Shown: positions 23,801 to 36,000, counted from the stretch's first letter. The stretch: 64,000 nucleotides of DNA from Calendula officinalis (GCA_963853835.1 OY970832.1:34690063-34754062); one strand, 5' to 3'. A program made the numbers and translations. The notes: generated by a model from the letters alone, not told the origin.

Positions 23801-26800
23801 GGTCAACGCTAAAGAGTCAAGGCTCAACCGTCAAGGTTCAAGGCTTAAGGCTCAAGGCTCAAGGATCAAGGCTCATGGTTCAAGGCTCAAGGATCAACAC
23901 ACAAGGCTCAAGGCTCATGGCTCAAGGCTCAAGGCTCAACGCTCAAGGATCAAGGCTCAAGGCTCAAAAGTCAAGGCTCAAGGCTCAAGTATCAAGTCTC
24001 AAAAGTCAAGGCTCAAGGCTCAAGGTTCAAGGCTTTAGGCTCAAGTCACAAGGCTCAAGGCTCATGGCTTAAAGGATCAAGCCTCAAGGCTCAAGGCACG
24101 ATGCTCACGGCTCAAAGGCTCAACACTCAAGGCTCAAGGCTTAAGGCTCAAGGCTCAAGGCTCAAGACTTAAGACTCAAGGCTCAAGGCCCAAGGCTCAA
24201 GGCTCAAGGCTCACGGGTCACGGATGAATCGTCAAGGTTCAAGGTTCACAGCACAAGGCTCACGGGTTAAGCGTCAAGGATCAAGGTTCACATCACACGG
24301 CTCAAAGGTCACGGCTCAAGGCACAAGCTTCAAGGCTCAAGGCTCAAGGCTCAAGGTTCAAGGTTCAAAGCTTAAGGCTTAAGGCTCAAGGCTCAAGGTT
24401 CAAAGCTCAAGGCTCAAGGCTCAAGGCTCAAGGCTCAAGGCTCAAGGCTCAAGGCTCAAGGCTTAAGGCTCAAGGTTCAACGCTCATGCTCAAGGTTCAA
24501 GGTTCAAGGGTCACGACTCAAGGGTCAAGGCTAAAGAGTCAAGGATCAACCCTCAAGGTTCAAGGCTTAAGGCTCAAGGCTCAAGGCTCAATGCTCAAGG
24601 TTCAAGGCTCAAGGCTCAACACCCAAGGTTGAAGGCTCAAGGCATAAGGCTCAGGGCTCAAGGCTCAACGCTCAAGGCTCAAGGCTCAAAAGTCAAGGCT
24701 CAAGGCTCAAGGATCAAGTCTCAAAAGTCAAGGCTCAAGGCTCATGGTTCAAGGCTTTAGGCTCAAGTCTCAAGGCTCAAGGCTCATGGCTTAAAGGATC
24801 AAGCCTCAAGGCTCCACACTCAACGATCAACACTCAAGGATCAACGCTCAAGGCACAATGCTCACAGCTCAAAGGCTCTACACTTAAGGCTCAAGGGTCA
24901 AGGCTAAAGAGTTAAGGCTCAAAGCTCAAGTCTCAAAGCTCATGGCTCAAGGTTCTAGGCTCAAGGCTCAAGGCATAAGGCTCAAGGCTCAAGGCCTAAG
25001 GCTCAAGGCCCAAGGCTCAAGGCCCAAGGCTCCAGGCTCAATGCTCAAGGCTAAAGGTTCAAGGCCCAAGGCCCAAGGCTCAAGGCTCAAGGCTCAAGGC
25101 TCATGGCCTATTCTCAAGGCTCAAGGCTCAAGGCTCAAGGCTCATGGCTCAAGGCTCAAGGCTCAAGGCTCAAGGCTCAAGGCTCAAGGCTCAAGGCTCA
25201 AGGCTCAAGGCTCAAGGTTCAAGGTTTAAGGTTCAAGGCTCAAGAGTCAAGGCTCAAGGCTCAAGGCTCAAGGTTCAAGGCTCTAGGTTCAAGAGTCAAG
25301 GTTCAAGGTTCAGGGATCAAGGCTCAATGCTCAAGGATCAAGGCTCAAGGCTCAAGGCTCAAGGCTCAAGGCTCAAGGCTCAAGGATCAAGGCTCAAGGC
25401 TCAAGGCTCAAGGCTCAATAGTCAAGGCTCAAGGTTTATGGCTCAAGGCTCAAGGCTCAAAGGATCAAAGCTCAAGGCTCATGGCTCAAGGCTCAAGGCT
25501 AGAGGTTCAAAGCTCAAGGCTCAAGGCTAGAGGTTCAAAGCTCAAGGCTCAAGTGTCACGTCACAAGGCTTAAGGTTAAAAATTCAAGACTCAAGGCATA
25601 AGGCTCATGGCTCAACGCTCAACGCTCAAGGCTCAAGGCTCTAGAGTCAAGGTTCAAGGCTCAAGGTTCAAGGCATAAGGCTCAAGGCTAAAAGCTCAAG
25701 GCTTAAGGCTCAAGGCTCAAGGCTCAAGGGTCATGGGTCAGGGGTCAGGAGTAAAGGTAGAAGGCTCAAGGTTTAAGGCTCAAGGTTCAAGGCTCAAGGC
25801 TCAAGGCTCAAGGCTCAAAGGCCAAGGCTTAAGGCTCAAAGCTCAAGGATCAAGGATCAAGGCTCAAGGCTCAAAGGATCAAGGCTCAAGGATCAAGGCT
25901 CCAGGCTCAATAGTCAAGGCTCAAGGGTCATGGCTCGAGGCACACGGGTCAAGCGTCAAAGATCAAGGTTCAAAGCACAATGCTAAAGGGTCACGGCTCA
26001 AGGCTCAAAGCTCAAGGCTCAAGGCTCAAGGGACAAGCCTCAAGGCTCAAGGCTCAAAGCTCAAGGGTCAAGGTTCATGGTTCAAAGCTTAAGGCTCAAG
26101 GGTCACGTCTCAAGGCTCAATGATCAACAATCAAGGATCAACGCTCAAGGCATAACGCTCACGGCTCAAAGGCTCAACGCTCAAGGTTCAAGAGTCAAGG
26201 TTCAAGGTTCAAGGCTCAAGGCTCAAGGCTCAAGGCTCAAGGCTCAATAGTCAAGGCTCAAGGTTTATGGCTCAAGGCTCAAAGGATCAAAGCTCAAGGC
26301 TCATGGCTCAAGGCTCAAGGCTCAAGGCTCAAGGTTCAAAGCTCAAGGCTCAAGGGTCACGTCACAAGGCTTAAGGTTGAAAATTCAAGACTCAAGGCAT
26401 AAGGCTCATGGCTCAACGCTCAACGCTCAAGGCTCAAGGCTCCAGAGTCAAGGTTCAAGGCTCAAGGTTCAAGGCTCAAGGCTCAAGGCATAAGGCTCAA
26501 GGCTAAAAGCTCAAGTCTTAAGGCTCAAGGCTCAAGGCTCAAGGGTCATGGGTCAGGGGTCAAGAGTAAAGGTAGAAGGCTCAAGGTTTAAGGCTCAAGG
26601 TTCAAGGCTCAAGGCTCAAAGGACAAGGCTCAAGGCTCTAGGTTCAAGAGTCAAGGTTCAAGGTTCAAGGATCAAGGCTCAATGCTCAAGGATCAAGGCT
26701 CAAGGCTCATGGCTTAAGGCTCAAGGCTCAAGGCTCAAGGCTCAAGGGTCAAGGCTCAATAGTCAAGGCTCAAGGTTTATGGCTCAAGGCTCAAAGGATC

Positions 26801-29800
26801 AAAGCTCAAGGCTCATGGCTCAATGCTCAAGGCTCAAGGTTCAAGGTTCAAAGCTCAAGGCTCAAGGGTCACGTCACAAGGCTTAAGGTTGAAAATTCAA
26901 GACTCAAGGCATAAAGGCTCATGGCTCAACGCTCACCGCTAAAGGCTCAAGGCTCCAGAGTCAAGGTTCAAGGCTCAAGGTTCAAGGCTCAAGGCATAAG
27001 GCTCAAGGCTCAAGGCTAAAGGCTCAAGTCTTAAGGCTCAAGGCTCAAGGGTCATGGGTCAGGCGTCAAGAGTAAAGGTAGAAGGCTCAAGGTTTAAGGC
27101 TCAAGGTTCAAGGCTCAAGGCTCAAGGCTCAAGGCTCTAGGCTCATGGCTCCAGTCTGAAGGCTCAAGGCTGAAAAGGCTCAAGGGTCATGGCTCAATAG
27201 TCAAGGCTCAAGGGTCATGGCTCGGGCTCACCGGTCAAGCGTCAAAGTTCAAGGTTCAAAGCACAAGGCTCAAGGGTCACGGCTCAAGGCTCAAAGCTCA
27301 AGGCTCAAGGCTCAAGGCACAAGCCTCAAGGCTCAAGGCTCAAAGCTCAAGGGTCAAGGTTCATGGTTCAAAGCTTAAGGCTCAAGGGTCACGTCTCAAG
27401 GCTCAATGATCAACACTCAAGGATCAACGCTCAAGGCAAAATGCTCACGGCTCAACGCTCAAGGTTCAAGGCTCAAGGCTCAAGGCTCAAGGCTCAAGGC
27501 TTATGGCACAAGGCTCAAGGCTCAAGGCTCAAGGCCCAAGTCTCAAGGCCCAAGGCTCATGGCTCAACGCTCAAGGATAAAGGCTCAATGCTCAAGGCCC
27601 AAGGCCCAAGGCTCAAGGCTCAAGGCTCAAGGCTCAAGGCTCAAGGCTCAAGGTTCAAGGCTCAAGGCTGAAAAGGCTCAAGGCTCAAGGCTCTAAGCTA
27701 ACGGGTCAAGCGTCAAGGTTCAAGGTTCACAGCACAAGGCGCAAGGGTCACGGCTCAAGGCTCAAAGCTCAAGGCTCAAGGCACAAGCCTCCAAGCTCAA
27801 GGCTTAAGGCTCAAGGGTCAAGGGTCAAGGTTTAAAGGTTAAGGCTCAAGGGTCACGTCTCAAGGCTCAAGGCTGAAAAGTCAAGGCTCAAGCCTCAAGG
27901 CTCACGACTCAAGGCTCAAGGGTCAAGGCTCACAACTCAAGGCTCAAGGCTCAAGGCTCATGGGTCGAGGTTCAAGGTTCAAATTTCAAGGCTCAAGGGT
28001 CAAGGGTCAAGGCTCAAGGAACAAGGCTCACGACTCAAGGCTTAAAGCTCAAGGCTCACGACTCAAGGCTCAAGGCTCATGGGTCGAGGTTCAAGGCCCA
28101 AGGCTCAATGCTCAACGCTCAAGGCTAAGGGCCAAGGCTCAAGGCTCAAGGCCCAAGGCCAAAGGCCAAAGGCCAAAGGCTCCAGGCTCAAGGCTCAAGG
28201 CTCAAGGCTCAAGGCTCAAGGCTCAAGGGTCAAGGCTCAAGGCTCAAGGGTCAAGGCTAAAGGCTCAAGGCTCAAGGTTCAAAGGCGTAAGGCTCAAGGC
28301 TTTTGGCTCAAGGCTAAAGGCTCAAAGCTCAAAGGATCTAGCGTCAAGACTCAACGCTTAACGATTAACACTCAAGGATCAACGCTCAAGGCACAACGCT
28401 CATGGCTCAAAGGCTCAACGCTCAAGGCTCAAGGCTCAAGAGTCAAGGCTCAAGGCTCAAGGCTCAAGGCTCAAGGCTCATGGCTAAAGGCTCATAGCAC
28501 AAGGCTCAAGACTCAAGGCCCAAGTCTCAAGGCCCAAGGTCCAAGGCTCAACTCTGAAAGGCTAAAGGCTCAAGGCTAAAGGCTTAAGACCCAAGGCTCA
28601 AGCCTCAAGGCTAAAGGCTCAAGGCTCAAGGCTCAAGGCTCAAGGCTCAGGCTCAAGGCTCAAGGCTCAAGGCTCAAGGCTCAGGTTCAAAGCTCAAGGC
28701 TAAACGGTCACGTCTCAAGGCTCAAGGCTCAAGGCTCAAGGCTCAAGGATCAAGTCTCAAGGCTCAAGGCTCAAGGCTCAAGGCTCAAGGCTAATGCTCA
28801 AGGTTCAAGGTTCAAGGGTCACGGCTCAAGGGTCAAGGCTAAAGAGTCAAGGCTCAACCCTCAAGGTTCAAGGCTTAAGGCTCAAGGCTCTAGGATCAAG
28901 GCTCATGCTTCAAGGCTCAAGGATCAACACACAAGGCTCAAGGCTCATGGCTCAAGGCTCAGGGCTCAAGGCTCAACGCTCAAGGATCAAGGATCAAGGC
29001 TCAAAAGTCAAGGCTCAAGGCTCAAGGATCAAGTCTCAAAAGTCAAGGCTCAAGGTTCAAGGTTTTAGGCTCAAGTCTCAAGGCTCAAGGCTCATGGCTT
29101 AAAGGATCAAGCCTCAAGGCTCAAGGCTCAACGATCAACACTCAAGGATCAACACTCAAGGCCCAATGCTCACGGCTCAAAGGCTCAACACTTAAGGCTC
29201 AAGGGTCAACGCTCAAGAGTCAAGGCTCCAAGCTCAAGTCTCAAAGCTCAAGGCTCAAGGCTCAAGAATCTAGGCTCAAGGCTCATGGCTGAAGGCTCAT
29301 GGCACAAGGCTCAAGCCTCAAGGCCTAAGGCTCAAGGTCCAAGGCTCAAGGCCCAAGGCTCCAGGCTCAACACTCAAGGCTAAAGGCTCAAGGTTCAAGG
29401 CCCAAGGCCCAAGGCTCAACACTCAAGGCTCAAGGCTTAATGCCCAAGGCCCAAGGCTCAAGGCTCAAGGATCAAGTCCCAAGGCTCACGGCTCAAGGCT
29501 CGAGGCTCATGGATCAAGGCTCAAGGCTCAATGCTAAAGGCTGAAAAGGCTCAAGGCTCACGGGTTAAGCGTCAAGGTTCAAGGCTCAACACTCAAGTAT
29601 CAAGGCACAAGGCTCAAGGCTCAAGGCTCAAGGGTCATGGGTCAAGGGTCAAGAGTAAAGGTAGAAGTTTCAAGGTATAAGGCTCATGGTTCAAGGCTCA
29701 AGGCTCAACGCTCAAGGCTCAAGGCTCAAGGCTCCTGCCTCAAGGCTCAAGGCTCAAGGCTCAAGGCTCAAGGCTCAAGGGGTCACGTCTCAAGGTTCAA

Positions 29801-31122
29801 GGCTCAAAAGTCAAGGCTCAAGGTTCAAGACTCAAGGCTCAAGGCCAAGGTTCAAAGACTCAAGGTTCAAGACTGAAGGCTCAAGGCTGAGAAGGCTCAA
29901 GGCTCATGGCTCATGGCTCATGGCACTAGGCGCAAGGATCAACGCCCAAGGCTTAAGGCCCAAGGCTCAAGGCTCAACGCTCAATGCTACAGGCTCAAGG
30001 CCCAAGGCCCAGGGCCCAAGGCTAAAGGCTCAACGCTCAAGGCTCAAGTCTCAAGGCTCAAGGGTCATCGCTCAACGCTCATGGCTCAAGGCACAAGGCT
30101 CAAGCCTCAAGGCTCAAGGCTTAAGGCACAAGGGTCAAGGCTTAAGGGTGAAGGCTCAAAACTCAAGTCTCAAGGCTCAAGGCTCAAGGCTCAAGGATCA
30201 ATGTTTAAGGCTCAAGTCTCAAGGCTCAAGGCTTAAGGCTTAAGGCTCAAGGCTCAAGGCTCAAGGCTCAAGGCTCAAGGCTCAAGGCTCAAGGCTCAAG
30301 GCTCAAGGCTAAAGGCACGTAGCTCAAGGGTCAAGGCTCAATAGTCAAGGCTCAAGGCACAAAGGATCATGGCTCAAGACTCATGGCTTAAGGCTTAAGG
30401 CTCAAGGGTCAAGCGTCAAGGTTCAAGTTTAGAAGATCAAGTCTAAAGGCTCAAGGGTCACGACTCAAGGCTCAGGGCACAAGGCACAAGGCACAAGGCT
30501 CAAGGCTCAAGGCTCAAAGCTCAAGGCTCAAGGGTCATGTCACAAAGCTCAAGGCATAAGGCTCACGGCTCAACGCTCAACGCTCAAGACTCAAGGATCA
30601 AGGCTCAAGTCTCAAGGCTCAAAGCTCAAGGCTCAAGGCTCAAGGCTCCAGGCTCCAGGCTCAAGGCTCAAGGCTCAAGGCTCAAGGCTAAAGGCTAAAG
30701 GCTCAAGGCTCAAGGTTCAAAGATCAAGGCTTAAGGGTCACGGCTCAAGGATAAGGGCTCAAAAGTCAAGGCTCAAGGCTCAAGGTTCAAGGCTTTAGGC
30801 TCAAGGCTCAAGGCTCAAGGCTCAAGGCTAAAGGATCAAGCCTCAAGGCTCATCGCTCAACGATCAACACTCAAGGATCAACGCTGAAGGCACAATGCTC
30901 ACGGCTCAAAGGCTCAACGCTTAAGGCTCAAGGCTCAAGAGTCAAGGGTCCAGGCTCAAGGCTCAAGGCTCATGGCTAAAGGCTCATAGCACAAGGCTTA
31001 AGGCTCAAGGCCCAAGGCCCAAAGCTCAAGGCTCAAGGCTCAACTCTCAAGTCTAAAGGCTCAAGGCTCAAGGCTCAAGCCTCAAGGCCCAAGGCCCAAG
31101 CCTCAAGGCTCCAGGCTCAAGG

Positions 31123-32046
31123 TGTTACACCCCGAAATTTATATGATTAAATAATATTATTTTTATCACGTTTTATGTTAATTATAATTAATTTTATATT
31201 AATTAGACATGTCGGGTTAGTTAATTAATTAAGAAATTATTTACTTTTAATAATTACAAATTCTTTTATTTAAGAGGATGTATAATTAGTTAATCGTCTG
31301 TTAAGTGTTTAGACGGCCTGTAGTTAGACGGTTCGTTATTAATTGAGCATGAGTGTATTTTGTCGTTCTTATATTTGTCGTCATGTCAGGGTTAGGGTGC
31401 TAAATTATAATTGGTTAATTACATTTTTTATTATTAGACATCATAATTAAATTATTATATGTCTCGCGAGTTTTAGACGTTAATTAATTAGCAAATTGTT
31501 TTAACTAGTGAGTTATTATGTCTCGGGTTTAAGTTAGTCAATAACTATGAGTCGGGGTTTTTAATAATAGTGAGTTGGGCCGGCAAAGGCCAAGGGCCTT
31601 AGCCTTTCGAGTGACGGGCTTGACTAATTAAATTTTATAAGCCTTATAAACCCTTAATCTACTCAAACCCTATTTCCCCTATTAGGATGTCGGCCGTCTC
31701 AATCACCCCAAACCCCCCTTAGCCGTGAAATCGTTTCTCCACAGTCCGTCGAAATGAGCGGGCTTGGAATGTCATTTTTGTTGTCGGTGTTAGAAGTTGA
31801 CGCATGAATTGAAAAAGAAAGTAGAGAATCGGAAGATTTCATTTGTACGTCCAAGGAATAGAGCAACCATCCTAGCAGCTGTGGCGTACCTCGATTTTGG
31901 TGCCTTTTAAACAATTAAATCCAAGGACATCAAATGGTGACGTAATTGTTGTGGTTCTCGTTTGTAAATTAATAGGTAATCCTTGTTCTCGATTTCTTGA
32001 TTCGGCGATTTATAATTCTCATTCCTTAATCTGTAAGTTGTTCCGG
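31123..32046 (+). mobile_element. Start of a second LTR (Ty3/gypsy type), plus orientation, interrupted by the second array
   Basis: The sequence begins TGTTACACCCCGAAATTT directly after the last heptamer. This is a typical plant gypsy LTR 5' terminus. About 500 bp of AT-rich U3 is followed by a TATA box at 31645-31650 and a more GC-balanced R/U5-like stretch. No 3' LTR terminus or primer binding site is seen, because the sequence runs into the 344-bp array at 32047. The small open frames at 31699-31914 (minus) and from 31897 (plus, into the array) show no recognisable domain. Calling this an LTR rests on its terminus, TATA placement and composition. Confidence 0.7.
31645..31650 (+). promoter_or_regulatory. 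TATA box of the right-hand LTR
   Basis: TATAAA lies in TTATAAGCCTTATAAACCC, about 520 bp from the LTR start, followed by a C/A-rich stretch. Position and context fit a U3/R boundary promoter that would fire to the right, into the 344-bp array. No transcription evidence is available. Confidence 0.6.
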
Positions 32047-33058
32047 CACACAATCTTGGATATTGAAGAGTTCGGGCCGAAGAGGGATGTTCGGGCCGAA
32101 GAGGGATATTCGGGCCGAAGTGGTGTTCGGGCCGAAGTGGGATGTTCAGGCCGAAGTGGTGTTCGGGCCGAAGTTCGGTGTTCGGGCTGAGGTCGGAGTT
32201 CGGGCCAAAAATGAAGTTCGGGCCGGGAACATTTAAGAGTTCGGGCCGAACTTGTTCTTGGCAGTGACGAACGAACCAGCTATTTTGGTTACTCGTGGGC
32301 GTGAAACGGACACCCGAGCTGAAAGTTATGAATGTTTTAGTATAGCACCTTTTGTCACGCAATCTTGGATATTGAAGAGTTCGGGCCGAAGAGGGATGTT
32401 CGGGCCGAAGTGGTGTTCGGGCCGAAGTGGGATGTTAGGGCCGAAGTGGTGTTCGGGCTGAAGTGGTGTTCGGGCTGAAGTGGTATTCGGGCCGAAGTTC
32501 GGTGTTTGGGCCGAGGATGATGTTCGGGCCGAGGTTGAAGTTCGGGCCGAGGTCGGAGTTCGGGCCGAGGTTGAAGTTCGGGCCGAAAATGAAGTTCGGG
32601 CCGGGAACAGTGAAGAGTTCAGGCCGAACTTGTTCTTGGCAGTGACGAACGAACCAGCTATTTTGGTTACTCGTGGGCATGAAACGGACACCCGAGCTAA
32701 AAGTTATGAATGTTTTACTATAGCACCTATTGTCACACAATCTTGGATATTGAAGAGTTCGGGCCGAAGAGGGATGTTCGGGCCGAAGTGGTGTTCGGGC
32801 CGAAGTGGTGTTCGGGCCGAAGTTCGGTGTTCGGGCCGAGGATGAAGTTCGGGCCGACGTTGAAGTTCGGGCCGAGGTCGGAGTTCGGGCTGAGGTTGAA
32901 GTTCGGGCCGAAAATGAAGTTCGGGCCGGGAACAGTGAAGAGTTCGGGCCGAACTTGTTCTTGGCAATGACTAACGAACCAGCTATTTTGGTTACTCGTC
33001 GGCATGAAACGAACACCCGAGCTGAAAGTTATGAATGTTTTCGTATAGCACCTTTTGT

Positions 33059-36000
33059 CACACAATCCCAAAAGAGTTTGGGCCGAAGTGGGATGTTCGG
33101 GCCGAAGTGGTGTTCGGCCGAAGTGGGATGTTCGGGCCGAAGTGGTGTTCGGGCTGAAGTGGTGTTCGGGCCGAAGTTTGGTGTTCGGGCCGAGGATGAT
33201 GTTCGGTGTTCGGGCCGAGGTTGAAGTACGGGCCGAGGTTGAAGTTCAGGCCGAGGTTGAAGTTCGGGCCGAAAATGAAGTTCGGGCCGGGAACAGTGAA
33301 GAGTTCGGGCTGAACTTGTTCTTGGCAGTGACGAACGAACCAGCAATTTTGGTTACTCGTGGGCGTGAAACAGACACCCGAGCTGAAAGTTATGAATATT
33401 TTAGAATAGCACCTATTGTCACACAATCTTGGATATTGAAGAGTTCGGGCCGAAGAGGGATGTTCGGGCCGAAGTGGTGTTCGGGCCGAAGTGGGATGTT
33501 CGGGGCGAAGTGGTGTTCGGGAAGAAGTTCGGTGTTCGGGCCGAGGATGATGTTCGGGCCGAGGATGAAGTTCGGGCCGAGGTCGGAGTTCGGGCCGAGG
33601 TCGGAGTTCGGGCCGAGGTTGAAGTTCGGGCCGAAAATGAAGTTCGGGTCGGGAACAGTGAAGAGTTCGGGTCGAACTTGTTCTTGGTAGTGACGAACGA
33701 ACCAGCTATTTTGGTTACTTGTGGGCGTGAAACGGACACCCGAGCTGAAAGTTATGAATGTTTTAGTATAGCACCTTTTGTCACACAATCTTGGATATTG
33801 AAGAGTTCGGGCCGAAGTGGGATGTTCGGGCCGAAGTGGTGTTCGGGCCGAAGTTCGGTGTTCGGGCCGAGGATGATGTTCGGGCCGAGGTTGGAGTTTG
33901 GGCCGTGGTCGGAGTTCGGGCCGAGGTCGGAGTTCGGGCCGAGGTCGGAGTTCGGGCCGAGGTTGAAGTTCGGGCCGAAAATGAAGTTCGGGCCGGGAAC
34001 AGTGAAGAGTTCGGGCCGAACTTGTTCTTGGCAGTGACGAACGAACCAACTATTTTAGTTACTCGTGGGCGTGAAACGGACACCCGAGCTGAAAGTTATG
34101 AATGTTTTAGTATAACACCTTTTGTCACACAATCTTGGATATTGAAGAGTTCGGGCCGAAGAAGGATGTTTGGGCCGAAGTGGTGTTCGAGCCGAAGTGG
34201 GATGTTCGGGCCGAAGTGGTGTTCGGGCCTAAGTTCGGTGTTCGGGCCGAGGATGATGTTCGGGCCGACGTTGAAGTTCGGGCCGAGGTCGGAGTTCGGG
34301 CCGAGGTTGAAGTTCGGGCCGAAAATGAAGTTCGGGCCGGGAATAGTGAAGAGTTCGGGCCGAACTTGTTCTTGGCAGTGACTAACGAACCAGCTATTTT
34401 GGTTACTCGTCGGCGTGAAACGAACACCCGAGCTGAAAGTTATGAATGTTTTAGTATAGCACCTTTTGTCACACAATCCCAAAAGAGTTCGGGCCGAAGA
34501 GGGATGTTCGGGCCGAAGTGGTGTTCGGGCCGAAGTTCGGTGTTCGGGCCGAGGATGATGTTCGGGCCGAGGTTGAAGTTAGGGTCGAGGTCGGAGTTCG
34601 TGCCGAGGTTGAAGTTCGGGCCGAGGTTGAAGTTCGGGCCGAAAATGAAGTTCGGGCCGGGAACAGTGAAGAGTTCGGGCTGAACTTGTTCTTGGTAGTG
34701 ACGAACGAACCAGCAATTTTGGTTACTCGTGGGCGTGAAACAGACATCCGAGCTGAAAGTTATGAATATTTTAGTATAGCACCTATTGTCACACAATCTT
34801 GGATATTGAAGAGTTCGGGCCGAAGAGGGATGTTCGGGCCGAAGTGGTGTTCGGTCCGAAGTGGGATGTTCGGGGCGAAGTGGTGTTCGGGCAGAAGTTC
34901 GGTGTTCGGGCCGAGGATGATGTTCGGGCCGAGGATGAAGTTCGGGCTGAGGTCGGAGTTCGGGCCGAGGTCGGAGTTCGGGCCGAGGTTGAAGTTCGGG
35001 CCGAAAATGAAGTTTGGGTCGGGAACAGTGAAGAGTTCGGGTCGAACTTGTTCTTGGCAGTGACGAACGAACCAGCTATTTTGGTTACTTGTGGGCGTGA
35101 AACGGACACCCGAGCTGAAAGTTATGAATGTTTTAGTATAGCACCTTTTGTCACACAATCTTGGATATTGAAGAGTTCGGGCCCAAGAGGGATGTTCTGG
35201 CCGAAGTGGTGTTCGGGCCGAAGTGGGATGTTCGGGCCGAAGTGGTGTTCGGGCCGAAGTTCGGTGTTCGGGCCGAGGATGATGTTCGGGCCGAGGTTGG
35301 AGTTTGGGCCGAGGTCGGAGTTCGGGCCGAGGTCGGAGTTCGGGCCGAGGTCGGAGTTCGAGCCGAGGTTGAAGTTCGGGCCGAAAATGAAGTTCGGGCC
35401 GGGAACAGTGAAGAGTTCGGGCCGAACTTGTTCTTGGCAGTGACGAACGAACCAACTATTTTAGTTACTCGTGGGCGTGAAACGGACACCCGAGCTGAAA
35501 GTTATGAATGTTTTAGTATAACACCTTTTGTCACACAATCTTGGATATTGAAGAGTTCGGGCCGAAGAAGGATGTTTGGGCCGAAGTGGTGTTCGGGCCG
35601 AAGTGGGATGTTCGGGCCGAAGTGGTGTTCGGGCCGAAGTTCGGTGTTCGGGCCGAGGATGATGTTCGGGCCGAGGTTGAAGTTCGGGCCGAGGTCGGAG
35701 TTCGGGCCGACGTTGAAGTTCGGGCCGAGGTTGATGTTCGGGCCGGGAACATTGAAGAGTTCGGGCCGAACTTGTTCTTGGCAGTGACGAACGAACCAGC
35801 TATTTTGGTTTCTCGTGGGCGTGAAACGGACACCCGAGCTGAAACTTATGAATGTTTTAGTATAGCAACTTTTGTCACACAATCTTGGATATTGAAGAGT
35901 TCGGGCCGAAGAAGGATGATTGGGCCGAAGTGGTGTTCGGGCCGAAGTGGGATGTTCGGGCCGAAGTGGTGTTCGGGCCGAAGTTCGGTGTTCGGGCCGA

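Larger units (their letters stand above)
11821..24335 (+). repeat. Recurring composite module of about 120 bp inside the heptamer array (at least nine copies)
   Basis: A variant-rich block built from CACGGGTCAAGCGTC, AAGGTTCACAGCACA, a second such pair, and GGCACAAGCTTCAAGG recurs at about 11821-11950, 14741-14870, 18685-18812, 19188-19275, 19791-19912, 21148-21266, 21958-22085, 23385-23545 (diverged) and 24208-24335. The same order of private variants in each copy shows that the array spread by copying long segments and not only by slippage of single heptamers. The span given covers all copies; most of the DNA between them is ordinary heptamer. Confidence 0.8.
7701..31122 (+). repeat. Heptamer tandem array, consensus AAGGCTC (minus strand GAGCCTT), about 23.4 kb
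   Basis: From just after the left LTR to the base before the right LTR, the DNA is a near-continuous run of a 7-bp unit, about 3,300 copies. Common variants are AAGGTTC, AAGGGTC, AAGGATC, AAGGCTA, AAAGCTC, AACGCTC and CACGTCTC. Near-perfect runs occur at about 13535-13640, 13770-13870, 16596-16690 and 22180-22290. One- and two-base indels shift the phase throughout. Because 7 is not a multiple of 3, all three plus frames encode the same heptapeptide cycle (QGSRLKA) without stops. The minus strand has TGA once per seven codons in every frame. The many plus-strand open frames up to 217 codons are therefore a property of the repeat and not genes. Longer modules are superimposed. The unit is not the plant telomere repeat TTTAGGG. 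Confidence 0.97.

Noticed and set aside
7739..30243. Dozens of plus-strand open frames encoding GSRLKAQ-type repeats (for example 21470-22123, 11208-11771).
   Set aside because: They follow arithmetically from a 7-bp unit without stops on one strand. Frames overlap each other, have no conserved start context and no domain.
7701..31122. Telomeric or interstitial telomere repeat.
   Set aside because: The unit length matches, but the sequence is AAGGCTC and TTTAGGG/CCCTAAA arrays are absent.
31699..31914. Minus-strand 71-codon frame in the right LTR.
   Set aside because: No motif, antisense to the LTR promoter direction, and of a length expected by chance.
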